This document shows positions 11,343 through 20,141 of a stretch of DNA of 64,000 bases, in pieces (position 1 is the first letter of the stretch; each line of letters opens with the position of its first letter). Position numbers and translations under genes: made by a program. This DNA is from Fragilariopsis cylindrus CCMP1102. Its lineage: Eukaryota; Bacillariophyta; Bacillariophyceae; Bacillariales; Bacillariaceae. The notes under the pieces were generated by a model. The model saw only the letters and a program-made list of their open reading frames with translations, ran no database searches and was not told the origin of the DNA. Where the stretch lies: the NCBI GenBank assembly GCA_900095095.1, contig FMBT01000316.1, positions 310,001-374,000 of the forward strand, in the 5' to 3' direction.

Positions 11343-11666
11343 TTAAATCAATCCGCGTTTGAAACTGAAGGGTCGTATATTGACTCGTGTTTTAGTATTC
11401 TTCACGGAGAACTCCTTCAAACACATCTTTCCACGATGGATATCACTACGCTTACGCTTAAAGTTTGCTAGACAATAAGCTGCAGATGTTCCGTTGTCGT
11501 TATCGATATGGATAATAGTGCGGACCATCAACCAACGACTATTTCTTAAAAAACCAACTCCAACCGTGACAATCAACTCGTCATCGTTGTCTCTTCCACA
11601 ATATAACCACTCACAATTCACAATAATCCTTCTCCTCCATAAGAAGTAGTTTTGCAACACATTCAC
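11343..11666 (-). CDS. Hypothetical protein, doubtful
   Basis: This is a 107-codon ORF with mixed composition rather than repeat sequence (Trp, Cys and Arg present). It lies head-to-head with the tetraspan gene, 56 bp from that gene's ATG. The position would be unusual because both promoters would have to fit into that gap. No motif or membrane segment is clear. It may be a chance ORF or one exon of a gene. Confidence 0.25.
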   Translation of the reverse strand: MNVLQNYFLWRRRIIVNCEWLYCGRDNDDELIVTVGVGFLRNSRWLMVRTIIHIDNDNGTSAAYCLANFKRKRSDIHRGKMCLKEFSVKNTKTRVNIRPFSFKRGLI

Positions 11667-11722
11667 GAGAGAGAGAGAGAAAGACTACAAGTATATAGTA
11701 TTATAAAGAAATCAAATCAAGA

Positions 11723-12069
11723 ATGAGTACTAATAACGAGAGACAATCCTCCTCCGCCGGCTGCTGTGATCGTATTTGTCAATGTTGGTAAGTCGAGTCC
11801 CTTTTCTCTTCCTCCCAAAAATAGAAAAAAAAGAAGAAGAAAAAAAAATAGAGGAACCTCTTGCTGTTTGACTTGACTTTCCATAAAACTAATATATTCC
11901 ATTCTCTTTATTAATATTAATACTGTTGTATTCTTGTATATCTATATATATCTCACATTATCGAACCTATTTTATTTCTCACTCTCCCCAAAAAAAAACA
12001 ATACATACATTAATGTTATAATTAAAACAACATCAAACGATGGAAATCAACTTTTCTATTCTATACATG

Positions 12070-12100
<31 letters not shown>

Positions 12101-12931
12101 TAACATACAGCCCCTACGTTGATGGGTTTATGATGACTGCACAATTTATTTCGATTGTAGCATTTTTAATTTCATGGATTTGGTACGTACGTGGGTTAAA
12201 AATTTCTTTCTTCCTGATGTTACACCCCCCCCCCCCCCTTGTAATGTCTCGCTGTTACTACTACTATTACTACCACTTTGTCGCTAACCGTAATTTCTCG
12301 CTACTACTACTACTACTACTACCACTTATTCTTACTTATTATATATAGGTGGGTAACATTCATTGTTGGATTGATTTGTTTTGTACTACTTCAAGTAATT
12401 TGGTGTTGTCGACAAAGTAAAATTGGATTGTATATATCGGCAGGACTTTCGACGTTAGCCGGTATTACATGTACAATTGCTGGTATTGTCATGCTTGTGG
12501 TTTGGAAAGATCAAGTACAGTGTTCTGTATGGCGTTTAACAGGTGGTGGTAATTGGTGGAGTTATGATTACTATAGTGAATTTGAAAAACCTGATTATTG
12601 TGAAGAACGTAGATGGGCAGTGGTAGCATTTGTATCAGCACTATTATGGTTTATAACATCGGGATGTATCTTGTATTTTGTAAACAGTGGACGGCATACC
12701 AAATGGGAACACAAATTACAAGCTGCTGCTGCTGATGCTGATGCTGATATTGATACTGATACTACCACTGCTATCGAAATGGGTACTGTAGTGCAACATT
12801 ATCATCATCACGACGACCACCACCATCAACAACAATCGTCTATTGCTATGGCCACAACTGCAGCAACTACTACTGCCGTTGCAACTGCCGTGGTTCTTCC
12901 AGACATCCCAAACAAAATTGATAACGTATAA
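11723..12931 (+). CDS. Four-span (tetraspan) membrane protein, three exons
   Basis: Exons are 11723-11787, 12111-12182 and 12349-12931, all joined in phase 2 with GT-AG borders (gtaagt, gtacgt; catacag, atatag); the product is 239 aa. The N-terminus is Cys-rich (CCDRICQCC), a possible palmitoylation site. Four hydrophobic segments follow: about 30-44, 47-65, 70-95 and 126-147. The loop between the third and fourth has Cys residues (QCSVWRL and YCEERRW) that could form a disulfide, a layout seen in tetraspan families such as claudin- or MARVEL-like proteins. The tail is low-complexity (Ala/Asp, then His- and Gln-rich). Function is unknown. Intron 1 holds a CAA repeat (about 12069-12100); intron 2 holds a C14 run and TAC repeats. 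Confidence 0.75.
12225..12238 (+). repeat. C14 homopolymer in an intron
   Basis: This is a run of 14 C in intron 2 of the tetraspan gene, 110 bases upstream of the acceptor, followed by TAC triplet repeats (about 12254-12325). Long G/C runs are rare in this AT-rich window; the others are at 13924-13940 and 16358-16373. Confidence 0.85.
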
Positions 12932-12939
12932 TAATATTA

Positions 12940-12972
<33 letters not shown>

Positions 12973-13020
12973 AATAAAACGAAAACTGTATCGTCTATTT
13001 TCTATGAATGAAAAAAATAA

Positions 13021-13284
13021 AAAATGAAAGAAAGATTCTTCTGTTGCACACTTATATCTAAAGCATGAATTAAAATTGGATCTAATTGAATTGTACATGT
13101 AGTTAGTTACGACAACTAAGGAAAATACAGATACTAATAGTATATTAAAAAATGATATAATAAAAAATGAAAGAAAGATTCTTCTGTTGCACACTTATAT
13201 AAAGCATGAATTAAAATTGGATCTAATTGTACATGTAGTTACGACAACTAAGGAAAATACAGATACTAATAGTATATTAAAAAA
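13021..13284. repeat. Two tandem copies of a ~143-bp unit
   Basis: The segment beginning aaaatgaaagaaagattctt (13021) recurs at 13164. It runs in both cases through the conserved gacaactaaggaaaatacag block to a tatattaaaaaa tail. Copy 2 differs by small deletions (for example loss of cta, of aattg and of ag in the middle). It lies just downstream of the tetraspan gene, so one or both copies may be in its 3' UTR. Confidence 0.85.
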
Positions 13285-13746
13285 AATGTTTATAAAACCT
13301 ACTAGTATAATAGTAGACTAGCTAGTATGCCACAACATGTACAGTATTCTACTTCTTAATTATCGTACTATTAGTATTATAAATAGAAAGTAAATGTTGT
13401 TCAAATATCATGAATAGAGTCAAGTCGTACACCATCATTTATTTATACAAGTAGTTGCGGCCTCATCATCCTCCATCATAAATGAGCCTGGATTTATTGT
13501 GACACAGCGGAATCGAGATTGTTTGCCTGTACAAATGGTTTGGAGTGTGATGGCATTGCTCCGTAATATAAGTGGTAACAACAGTAGTATGATGTGTGGT
13601 TTGAGAGGGTTGGGGTTGGGGTTCTACTTCATTCTGAACAATACCAAGGAGAAAGTATAATTTAAAGTAAAAATAAAACCCGTACCAGTCTCACACAGTA
13701 GCACTTTAAAACTAACAGTCCGATGTTGCTGTATAGTAGATCCTTT

Positions 13747-13748
<2 letters not shown>

Positions 13749-13785
<37 letters not shown>
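13749..13785. repeat. (AC)n microsatellite
   Basis: About 18 uninterrupted AC dinucleotides lie in intergenic DNA. Alternating purine-pyrimidine tracts of this length are usually length-polymorphic and can adopt Z-DNA. Confidence 0.95.
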
Positions 13786-13786
<1 letters not shown>

Positions 13787-13923
13787 GATAAATAGATAAA
13801 TCCTTATATAAGACTGTACGAGGAGTATTATGAAATTCGCCTGTATCGTAGTTTGAATCTACTTGCTACTATGTAGTTATGCTAGCTATGCTAGCTAGCT
13901 AGAAACCGATCAATCAACAACAA

Positions 13924-13940
13924 GGGGGGGGGGGGGGGGG
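13924..13940. repeat. G17 homopolymer
   Basis: This is a run of 17 G on the plus strand in intergenic DNA, the longest of three G/C homopolymers here. It can form a G-quadruplex and is also a typical site of assembly length error. Confidence 0.9.
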
Positions 13941-14224
13941 CTGGAGATAATCATTAATTGTTTCGCTCGATTTTTCAGTTTTAAATTGAAATTCTTCGCC
14001 GAGCGGAGAAGCGAAAAAAGCGAACACCGAAAAGATCTTGTGTGAATTATAAGGCACGCAATAAACGCAGTCAGCATGTTGTGTGGGGTCGATCCATATT
14101 AGTTATCACAACAAGATCACAATAAGATCGACACAAACCAGATGTTCAGTATGTATTTTAAATGGAAAAGAAATAAAGAAAGAAATTCTTTGACTATTTA
14201 CTATTTACTATTCCATCTTCATGT

Positions 14225-14440
14225 CAATCCGGCATTGAAGGGGTGGTCAAGATATTGCTCACAAACATTCACAAAACATAAGTCAAAAAACGTCAACACT
14301 GTCAGCAGCTCACAACAGAACTAGAATCACACCAATCCGCTATTGAATGGGTGGTCAAGATATTGCTAACAATAATTTACAATTATAAACCATAAATCAA
14401 AACACCAAGACTGTCAACTATCAACAGACCCAGAACCAAC
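14225..14440. repeat. Diverged direct repeat, ~110-bp unit
   Basis: Copy 1 (from about 14225) and copy 2 (from about 14333) share caatccg..attgaa.gggtggtcaag and following bases (atattgct.acaa), then a weaker match over an aaac.taa.tcaaaa and ctgtcaac/cagc tail. The copies are clearly diverged, so this is an older duplication than the one at 13.0 kb. The second copy ends just before the ORF at 14466. Confidence 0.65.
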
Positions 14441-14465
14441 TGCTGTTATTAGGACATACGTCTTT

Positions 14466-14852
14466 ATGAATATGAAAAAGAAGGTACGATTTCAGGAACA
14501 GCCTACACTTAACTGGCAGAATAGAGCTGCTGTTGCGAAAGAGATGACTCCTCTCATGGAAATCACAAAGGATCTCCTTTCGTTCTCTTTTACGCAAGAC
14601 CGGCGGTGGGATTCATCGGTATCGCCTACTACTCCACCACAAGCCCAATCTTCACCACAAATAAAGCAAACGTCATCAAGCAGTACTTTATCAGATGATC
14701 TTCTACAACTGTTCCTTGGAGAAAATTCTACTTCTATATCTCCTGGGGCGTCTTCTTCCGTAGGCGTAGGGATGAATGATAAAAGCAGTAAGAGCAAAAA
14801 ACAAAACTACAGTCCTCCTTTGATTCCTATTCGTAAGGAGAGTATAAATTAA
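14466..14852 (+). CDS. Small hypothetical protein with a KKVRF motif
   Basis: This is a 128-aa ORF of ordinary composition with no hydrophobic segment. It is Ser/Pro/Thr-rich in the middle and ends with a Lys-rich patch. KKVRF at residues 4-8 fits the RVxF docking consensus for protein phosphatase 1, but short motifs like this occur by chance. No domain is recognised. It could be a complete small disordered regulator or part of a longer gene. The antisense ORF over the same bases is judged to be a shadow. Confidence 0.4.
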   Translation: MNMKKKVRFQEQPTLNWQNRAAVAKEMTPLMEITKDLLSFSFTQDRRWDSSVSPTTPPQAQSSPQIKQTSSSSTLSDDLLQLFLGENSTSISPGASSSVGVGMNDKSSKSKKQNYSPPLIPIRKESIN

Positions 14853-14994
14853 GATACGGGAATACAGCCTATTCGTGCTTTGGCACTAAGATCGTTCTTT
14901 ACTGATACTTTGGAACCTTCACTGCATGTCTAGATGCAGAATGACACTTAAACGTAGTTTAGTCTTTACGGGACGCTTTAAACAAATTAGATAC

Positions 14995-15258
14995 CTATAT
15001 CAATATGTTATACTTCAACATCCTTCCAAATAATTCCGAACTACGTATGGAAGTGGGTGCTACACTAGGATCAACACTAGGAAAAATACTTTGAACAACA
15101 CTAGGAACAACACTAGGAACAGAACTTGGCAGAAGACTTGGCCTGATCCTTGGAGTGGAACTCGGCATAGCAACTGGGAGCTGCACTGTCATCAGGGGAA
15201 GAGCAAATTCCCACGCTGATGTTGTCCATAATCCATCTGGATTGATTGAACTTGACAT
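14995..15258 (-). CDS. Short Ser/Pro-repeat ORF (PSxxPS type), possibly a fragment
   Basis: This 87-codon ORF has a central run of Pro-Ser repeats (SVPSVVPSVVQSIFPSVDPS). Such repeats are common in diatom secreted, cell-wall and adhesive proteins, where the Ser/Thr are glycosylated. There is no signal peptide and the repeats are few, so it may be a gene fragment or a degenerate copy. It is convergent with the 14466 ORF. Confidence 0.35.
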   Translation of the reverse strand: MSSSINPDGLWTTSAWEFALPLMTVQLPVAMPSSTPRIRPSLLPSSVPSVVPSVVQSIFPSVDPSVAPTSIRSSELFGRMLKYNILI

Positions 15259-15336
15259 TTTTGACAGTTTTTTTTTATAATCTTAATATAGAAATAATTA
15301 GAAGAAGATATAGATAATATTAATTAAGATTATTGT

Positions 15337-16798
15337 TCAAAAGAAATCATCTTCATATTCTTCTGCTGCAGTAGAATCCCCTGTTGCATTTATATTATTC
15401 TGTATACCTTCCTCCGTATTAGCACTAGTATTATTAAATAAACGATCATAACTTAATAATTCTTTTTGTTTGGCATCCTCTAATTTTTTTTGTTTCTCTA
15501 TTTTATCTTGTTTTCTTTGATGATCTTTTTGCTGTTGTTGTATTTCTTTTATTCTATCTTGTTGTGATTTATATAAATAATCTTGTACATTCGTTTCTAT
15601 TTCAGTTTTGGTCTTTTCTATTTTTTTTATTCGTGCGTTATCTTTATAGGCTTTTATTTTATGTACATTCTCAGGACGATGAAACCCAACTTGTCCATCT
15701 ACCATACCGGATGTTTTCTTTAAATTTTTCCATCTTGTATATACTATATCAGTTTCTGACTTCTACAATTACATTATATAAAAAATAAGATAAAATGAGA
15801 AAAAAAATAGAAGTCAATGTGAGAATTCGAATCAATCAATCGTTAAGAATATCGATCGATCGATCGATCGATGGTGGCGTTACGGTAGTATTTATTGACG
15901 TTAACGCCAAACCAACCAACCAAGAAGTAAGAAGAAGAATAGATGGAACTCAGATAAACCCCTTAATGTGTATTGATTCGCATCAAAATTTCGACACACT
16001 ATAATTTATAAATAAATAGAATTCCGGTCACAAAGTGATCTTCATAGTTCTTTTCTCTCTCTCTCTATCTTCCTTTCTTTCTCTTTCTCTGAATGGAATT
16101 CCTAGTAGTAGCTACCGTAACGGTACGTACCTTACATCCAGCAATAGAATTGGCTTTTACTAATGTGGCACAATCCAAAATTAATTCATCATGTAAATCA
16201 TCAATTGTCATACTAGTAATACTACCATTATTGTTATTTGTATTTGATTTTGATTTCATTCTGATATAGACATGTGCACTCGATAAATTATCTACATGAA
16301 ACCAAACATCTTCCGGATGTCCTACGATCGATGAAAGGTAAGAGGGAATAAAAAAAAGGGGGGGGGGGGGGGGAAGATAGAAGTGATAGTAGCGTTAGAA
16401 AGTTGAATTTTTGAATCGCATAAATACAAATAGTAAACGATAGCTAACTATGCTATAAGCAGTCTTTTTGTTGTTGTGGTGTTCGGTTAATTTTTTTATT
16501 TTGATGATTGATTTAAAGCAGTCTCGTCACGGAATAATTTCAGAGAGATTCCCATCGCATTTTCTTCGTCATGACAAAACAACAAAAAGACTGAAAAGCT
16601 GAAAGCTAATGCTGGTGCTGTGCTATGCTGTGCTATCCTGTGCTGTGTTTACTTACCATATTTGATTAATAATTCATTTTCACTTTGATTTTTTCCCATA
16701 TATACTGTATATGATTCAGTATTAGTATTGGATCCATCATCAGCTGATGCTGCAGATGCTGCAACAACTGGTGCTGTCACGGTGAAAAAATACACCAT
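15337..16798 (-). CDS. CCDC25: CCDC25/Jlp2 family protein (NFACT-R domain), three exons
   Basis: Exons are 16798-16657 (phase 1), 16321-16131 (phase 0) and 15762-15337; the product is 252 aa. The start is at the first ATG, which gives MVYFFTV, matching the family's MVFYF start. The NFACT-R (DUF814) domain spans about residues 1-160: [51 protein letters not shown] and VDGQVGFH all match CCDC25. After that comes a Lys/Gln/Glu-rich coiled coil and an acidic end. Human CCDC25 is about 208 aa; this one is longer through an Ala/Ser insert in exon 1 and an Asn insert in exon 2. The NFACT-R fold is linked to nucleic-acid and ribosome binding, and human CCDC25 has been reported as a DNA sensor; the role in algae is unknown. 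Confidence 0.9.
16358..16373 (-). repeat. C16 run (G16 on plus) in the CCDC25 intron, upstream of the acceptor
   Basis: In the transcript of the CCDC25 gene this is a C16 followed by a T run, about 35-50 bases before the acceptor at 16322. It therefore forms an extreme polypyrimidine tract. Confidence 0.85.
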
Positions 16799-17293
16799 AC
16801 TTTATTATTGTTGTTTGTTTGCTGGTGATGGATGTGCGTTACTTGCTGTCGGGGATTTTTAGAGTTGGGTTGGGGTCGGGGTCGTAATTGGGTTGATTAT
16901 ATCTACCACTACTAGCTTGACTTACTTGATGTTGTCGTTGTTTATGATTGATACAGTACATACTCTAACAACAGAAAAAGATACATCAACTAAATTATTA
17001 TACCGTACAATCATGATTCGACAGAAAGTGGTTGGCTGTACAGTAGCGTTCGCTGTGGCATCATGACGTCTGTCCTTCACTCCTCCTTTCAGCCGAATGT
17101 CTCGGTCCAAGTGTGAATGAATGAATATTATGGCCTTCTTTGAATAGATCGAGGAGGAACTTGAATGAATCAATCGGTCTTCGATGGATATAACTGTACT
17201 CGTCATAATCACAGCAACATCATCAGTTGCATCATCATCGTGGATGTTGCTATTAATTATAGTACAGTATACAGCTTAGTTTATACTATAATA
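16799..17293. other. Intergenic region
   Basis: This is the upstream region of CCDC25 and the downstream region of the dioxygenase gene, both on minus. One 96-codon minus-strand ORF is present, with no family signal. I see nothing else apart from short G/T-rich runs at about 16862-16890. Confidence 0.5.
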
Positions 17294-19474
17294 TTATAAT
17301 ATAAATTCTTCATCTTTTACATTTGTGATCATCATTATCGGTATCATCGATATAGGTGTTGTGATCCCATCGTCGTCATTCGTAGTAGTAGTAGTAGTAT
17401 TACTGTTATTCTCCTTCTTATTATTATTATTATTATTATTACTGGTATTTATATCAGTAGTTTTCAAATTCATATTCAAATTCATATCCATGTTCCATCG
17501 ATGAAATGCCGAATATAATCCATGTAATCGTTTCTGAATGTAATCTTTTTTCCATTCATTATTAATAAAATGATTAATTGCAGCACTACTACTCCTAATA
17601 GAAGACTTGTTGTTGTCGTCGTCGTCGTCGTCGTCGTCGTTATTCGTTTTTGATTTTGCTGCTTCGGTTGCTGTTGCTTCCTCTTTTTCGTCATCATCTT
17701 GTAATTGTAATAATAGTAAATATTTACCAAGAGGGATACCCTTTTTCCACCAACAAAATGCTATTAACTGTCTTAGTTCTGTTTTTGATAATGATGATAC
17801 TACCGCATAATTACTACTACTACTATTGTGCAATTGTGGTATTACTTCTACTAATTCTGCTCGTTCTAATACATCATAATGTATTTGTTCTGCTTGTTCT
17901 ACTGTTTCCCATGGTTGTGGTGGTGGTGGTGGTGGTGGTGTCGATAATAATAATAATGATGACCTATAAAAATTATCATTCAGCATATTCGTATTCATAT
18001 AATTTTGAAGTGAATGCAAATGTTCCATTCTACCGTAGTAGTGATCATCATTATTATAAGACGTATTCGACTTATTATTACTACTAGATTTAGTAGTAAA
18101 CCACATAGTTAATGTATATCTGGTACCATCTGTAATTTCATTGACACGATGTATATATTCTTTCGAGGATGGAAAACAGACAAGTCGTCCCAATTTTGGT
18201 ATGATCATCTTTGTATTTGTATTTGGTTTTGGTTTTGATAATGAAGTTGCAGTAGTTGTAGTCAATTCATTATCCTTCTCCTCGTCTATCGCTACCGCTA
18301 TCGCTGCCGCTGCTGCTGCTGCAGTTGTTGATGTTGATGCTGATGCTGATATTGATGAAGTTGTTGATGTTTTTACAGCTGCCTCTGCTGATGTTTTTAC
18401 AGCTGTCTCTGCTGATGTCGCTGTCGATGCTGTCGATGCTGATGTCGCTAATACCTCTGCTGTTGTCGCTGATGTTTCAGCCGTTGATGATATTGTTGGT
18501 GTTGACATTGTTGGTGGTACTTGCAATATTAAATCACCACCTTTGAAACCATTCAAATGATAATTATTTGGATGATGATAATGATGATGATTTTTTTGGT
18601 CATTGTCATTGTTGTTGTGTTTATCAGTAGTGGATGTCGTACTCGTACTCGTACTAATTGTTGGATTATTTAAGTATAATATCGCCGAATAATGTCGATC
18701 TTGTAAATAAGAACGATTGGAATCATAATGATTCTTTAATCCTATACTACCATTATGCCATGCTGTTAAGGATGTAAATTCTGGTACTAATTCCAAATCA
18801 TTATTATTATTGCAATTCCGAAAATGATTTTCCACAATTTTCCATATTACATATCTTGCTCTTACTATCGGTAATGTTAAATGTACTGGTACTACTACTT
18901 CTGATACTTGTGACGCTTCGTCTGCTCCTGCACCTGAACTTTCTTCTTCTGCTGGACTCTTATAATTATAACATAAATCTGAGATACGTGTGATTGTTAA
19001 GGAATTAATATATCCGGAATGTGCTTCGGATTCATGGATCGAGATTAATTCATGACAATCTTCGACACTAATAATACCAATACTACCAATACCATCATTA
19101 TCAATACCAATACCATCATTATCATTATCAATAGAAGTAGTATCATATATACCAATGTTATTTTCCCATTCTTCGAATGTATTGGTATTATTGGCATTGG
19201 CATTGCCGTTGCCGTCGTCTTCACTATTTGCATCATCATCAGCCACAGCAGTAGACACTACTACTACTTTACGTTTCTTGTTGCTAAGTGTATTCCTTTT
19301 TTCGTCACCATCATCGGCATCGTCATCATCATCATCATCATCATCATCGTTATCGTTATCGTCACTGTCATCACTGTCATCTTCTCCAAAAAGAACTTCC
19401 ATAAAATTTGATTCATTCAAGAATGATTTTGATACTGATGATTCATTCAATGAAACTGATTCTGATTCATTCAT
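17294..19474 (-). CDS. Prolyl-hydroxylase-like 2OG-Fe(II) dioxygenase
   Basis: Single exon, 726 aa. The N-terminus is very acidic (Asp runs about 30-55) with a basic patch (KKRK). The catalytic region starts near residue 130. HYD at about 249-251 gives the HxD iron ligands, followed by YSAILYLNN and GGDLIL. After a long insert come LGRLVCFPSSKEYIHRVNEI (distal His near 440) and TRYTLTMWFT, whose Arg binds 2-oxoglutarate. This order matches the P4Hc/prolyl 3-hydroxylase (leprecan) fold. A ~90-residue low-complexity Thr/Ala/Ser insert sits between the GGDLIL strand and the distal His, where the family usually has a short loop. The C-terminus is poly-Asp/Asn-rich. The likely reaction is hydroxylation of a protein side chain using O2 and 2-oxoglutarate; the substrate is unknown. 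It is divergent from the gene at 20142. Confidence 0.75.
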   Translation of the reverse strand: MNESESVSLNESSVSKSFLNESNFMEVLFGEDDSDDSDDNDNDDDDDDDDDDADDGDEKRNTLSNKKRKVVVVSTAVADDDANSEDDGNGNANANNTNTFEEWENNIGIYDTTSIDNDNDGIGIDNDGIGSIGIISVEDCHELISIHESEAHSGYINSLTITRISDLCYNYKSPAEEESSGAGADEASQVSEVVVPVHLTLPIVRARYVIWKIVENHFRNCNNNNDLELVPEFTSLTAWHNGSIGLKNHYDSNRSYLQDRHYSAILYLNNPTISTSTSTTSTTDKHNNNDNDQKNHHHYHHPNNYHLNGFKGGDLILQVPPTMSTPTISSTAETSATTAEVLATSASTASTATSAETAVKTSAEAAVKTSTTSSISASASTSTTAAAAAAAIAVAIDEEKDNELTTTTATSLSKPKPNTNTKMIIPKLGRLVCFPSSKEYIHRVNEITDGTRYTLTMWFTTKSSSNNKSNTSYNNDDHYYGRMEHLHSLQNYMNTNMLNDNFYRSSLLLLSTPPPPPPPQPWETVEQAEQIHYDVLERAELVEVIPQLHNSSSSNYAVVSSLSKTELRQLIAFCWWKKGIPLGKYLLLLQLQDDDEKEEATATEAAKSKTNNDDDDDDDDNNKSSIRSSSAAINHFINNEWKKDYIQKRLHGLYSAFHRWNMDMNLNMNLKTTDINTSNNNNNNNKKENNSNTTTTTTNDDDGITTPISMIPIMMITNVKDEEFIL

Positions 19475-20141
19475 CTCTGCTCGCTTGCTATGCTGTTCAT
19501 TGCATCCGTATGGCTGAACTGATTACAGTATTTTGTTGTTTGAATCATAGATATCATAAACTAAACTACACGTCACCTACTACAGTACTAGCTAGCTAGT
19601 ACTTCAATAAAATGTAATTTTATTTTTTATTTATGTTGTCTTTTGTCGTCGATCTTATTTAATTATTATTTCTCGTTTTATTCGACTCAGTCGACTAGAT
19701 CTCAAATGTTTTTCAAATTTGTACCTTTCCGATCATTACAGTAACGTTACGCTACGCATTGAAAAAGAAACAAATAATTGAGTCTTTCCACGAACAAAGT
19801 CGGCGACATTTCCACGCGCGAGGTGATCATTTTTCATAGAACGCGTATCTGGAATGAAGTCGCCAACACATTAAAAAAAGGTATGTGACATCGCTAACTG
19901 CGAAAACCTCGTATGACCAATCCCTAGATTTTGTAGGAAGTTCGCTCTCCTATGCATGTCTTGTTGTCACGTCTACTATCGCGATCGTAGCTGTGTAATC
20001 ACTCTTGATTTCTGGTTCCTCTACTAGTAGTATACTAATAAAAGTACAGCAATTTCGTTTTGCCTACCAACTAAACTAAACCAAACTAACAGCATAATCA
20101 TCAAACAAATCAAAATTTAGAAATAAAAGAACACCATTACG
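19475..20141. promoter_or_regulatory. Shared upstream region of two divergent genes
   Basis: These 667 bp separate the start of the dioxygenase gene (minus, 19474) from the start of the Arg/Ser-rich gene (plus, 20142), so both promoters must lie here. No TATA box or other named element is convincing. Short self-complementary stretches (ctagctag at about 19590, cgcgcgag at about 19816) are present. Confidence 0.5.

Larger units (their letters stand above)
12932..14465. other. Intergenic region with several repeats
   Basis: It contains a catata/tacata repeat at about 12942-12972, a 143-bp tandem duplication, an AC dinucleotide run (13749-13785), a G17 run (13924-13940) and a degenerate direct repeat at 14225-14440. 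The rest shows no gene that I can support. Confidence 0.6.

Noticed and set aside
16922-17212. 96-codon minus-strand ORF between CCDC25 and the dioxygenase gene
   Set aside because: There is no domain, no signal and no neighbouring exon that would join it; probably chance.
17607-19517. Several plus-strand ORFs (up to 145 codons) over the dioxygenase gene
   Set aside because: They are antisense shadows of Asp/Asn/Ser/Thr triplet repeats; the minus-strand frame has the HxD, GGD and distal His motifs.
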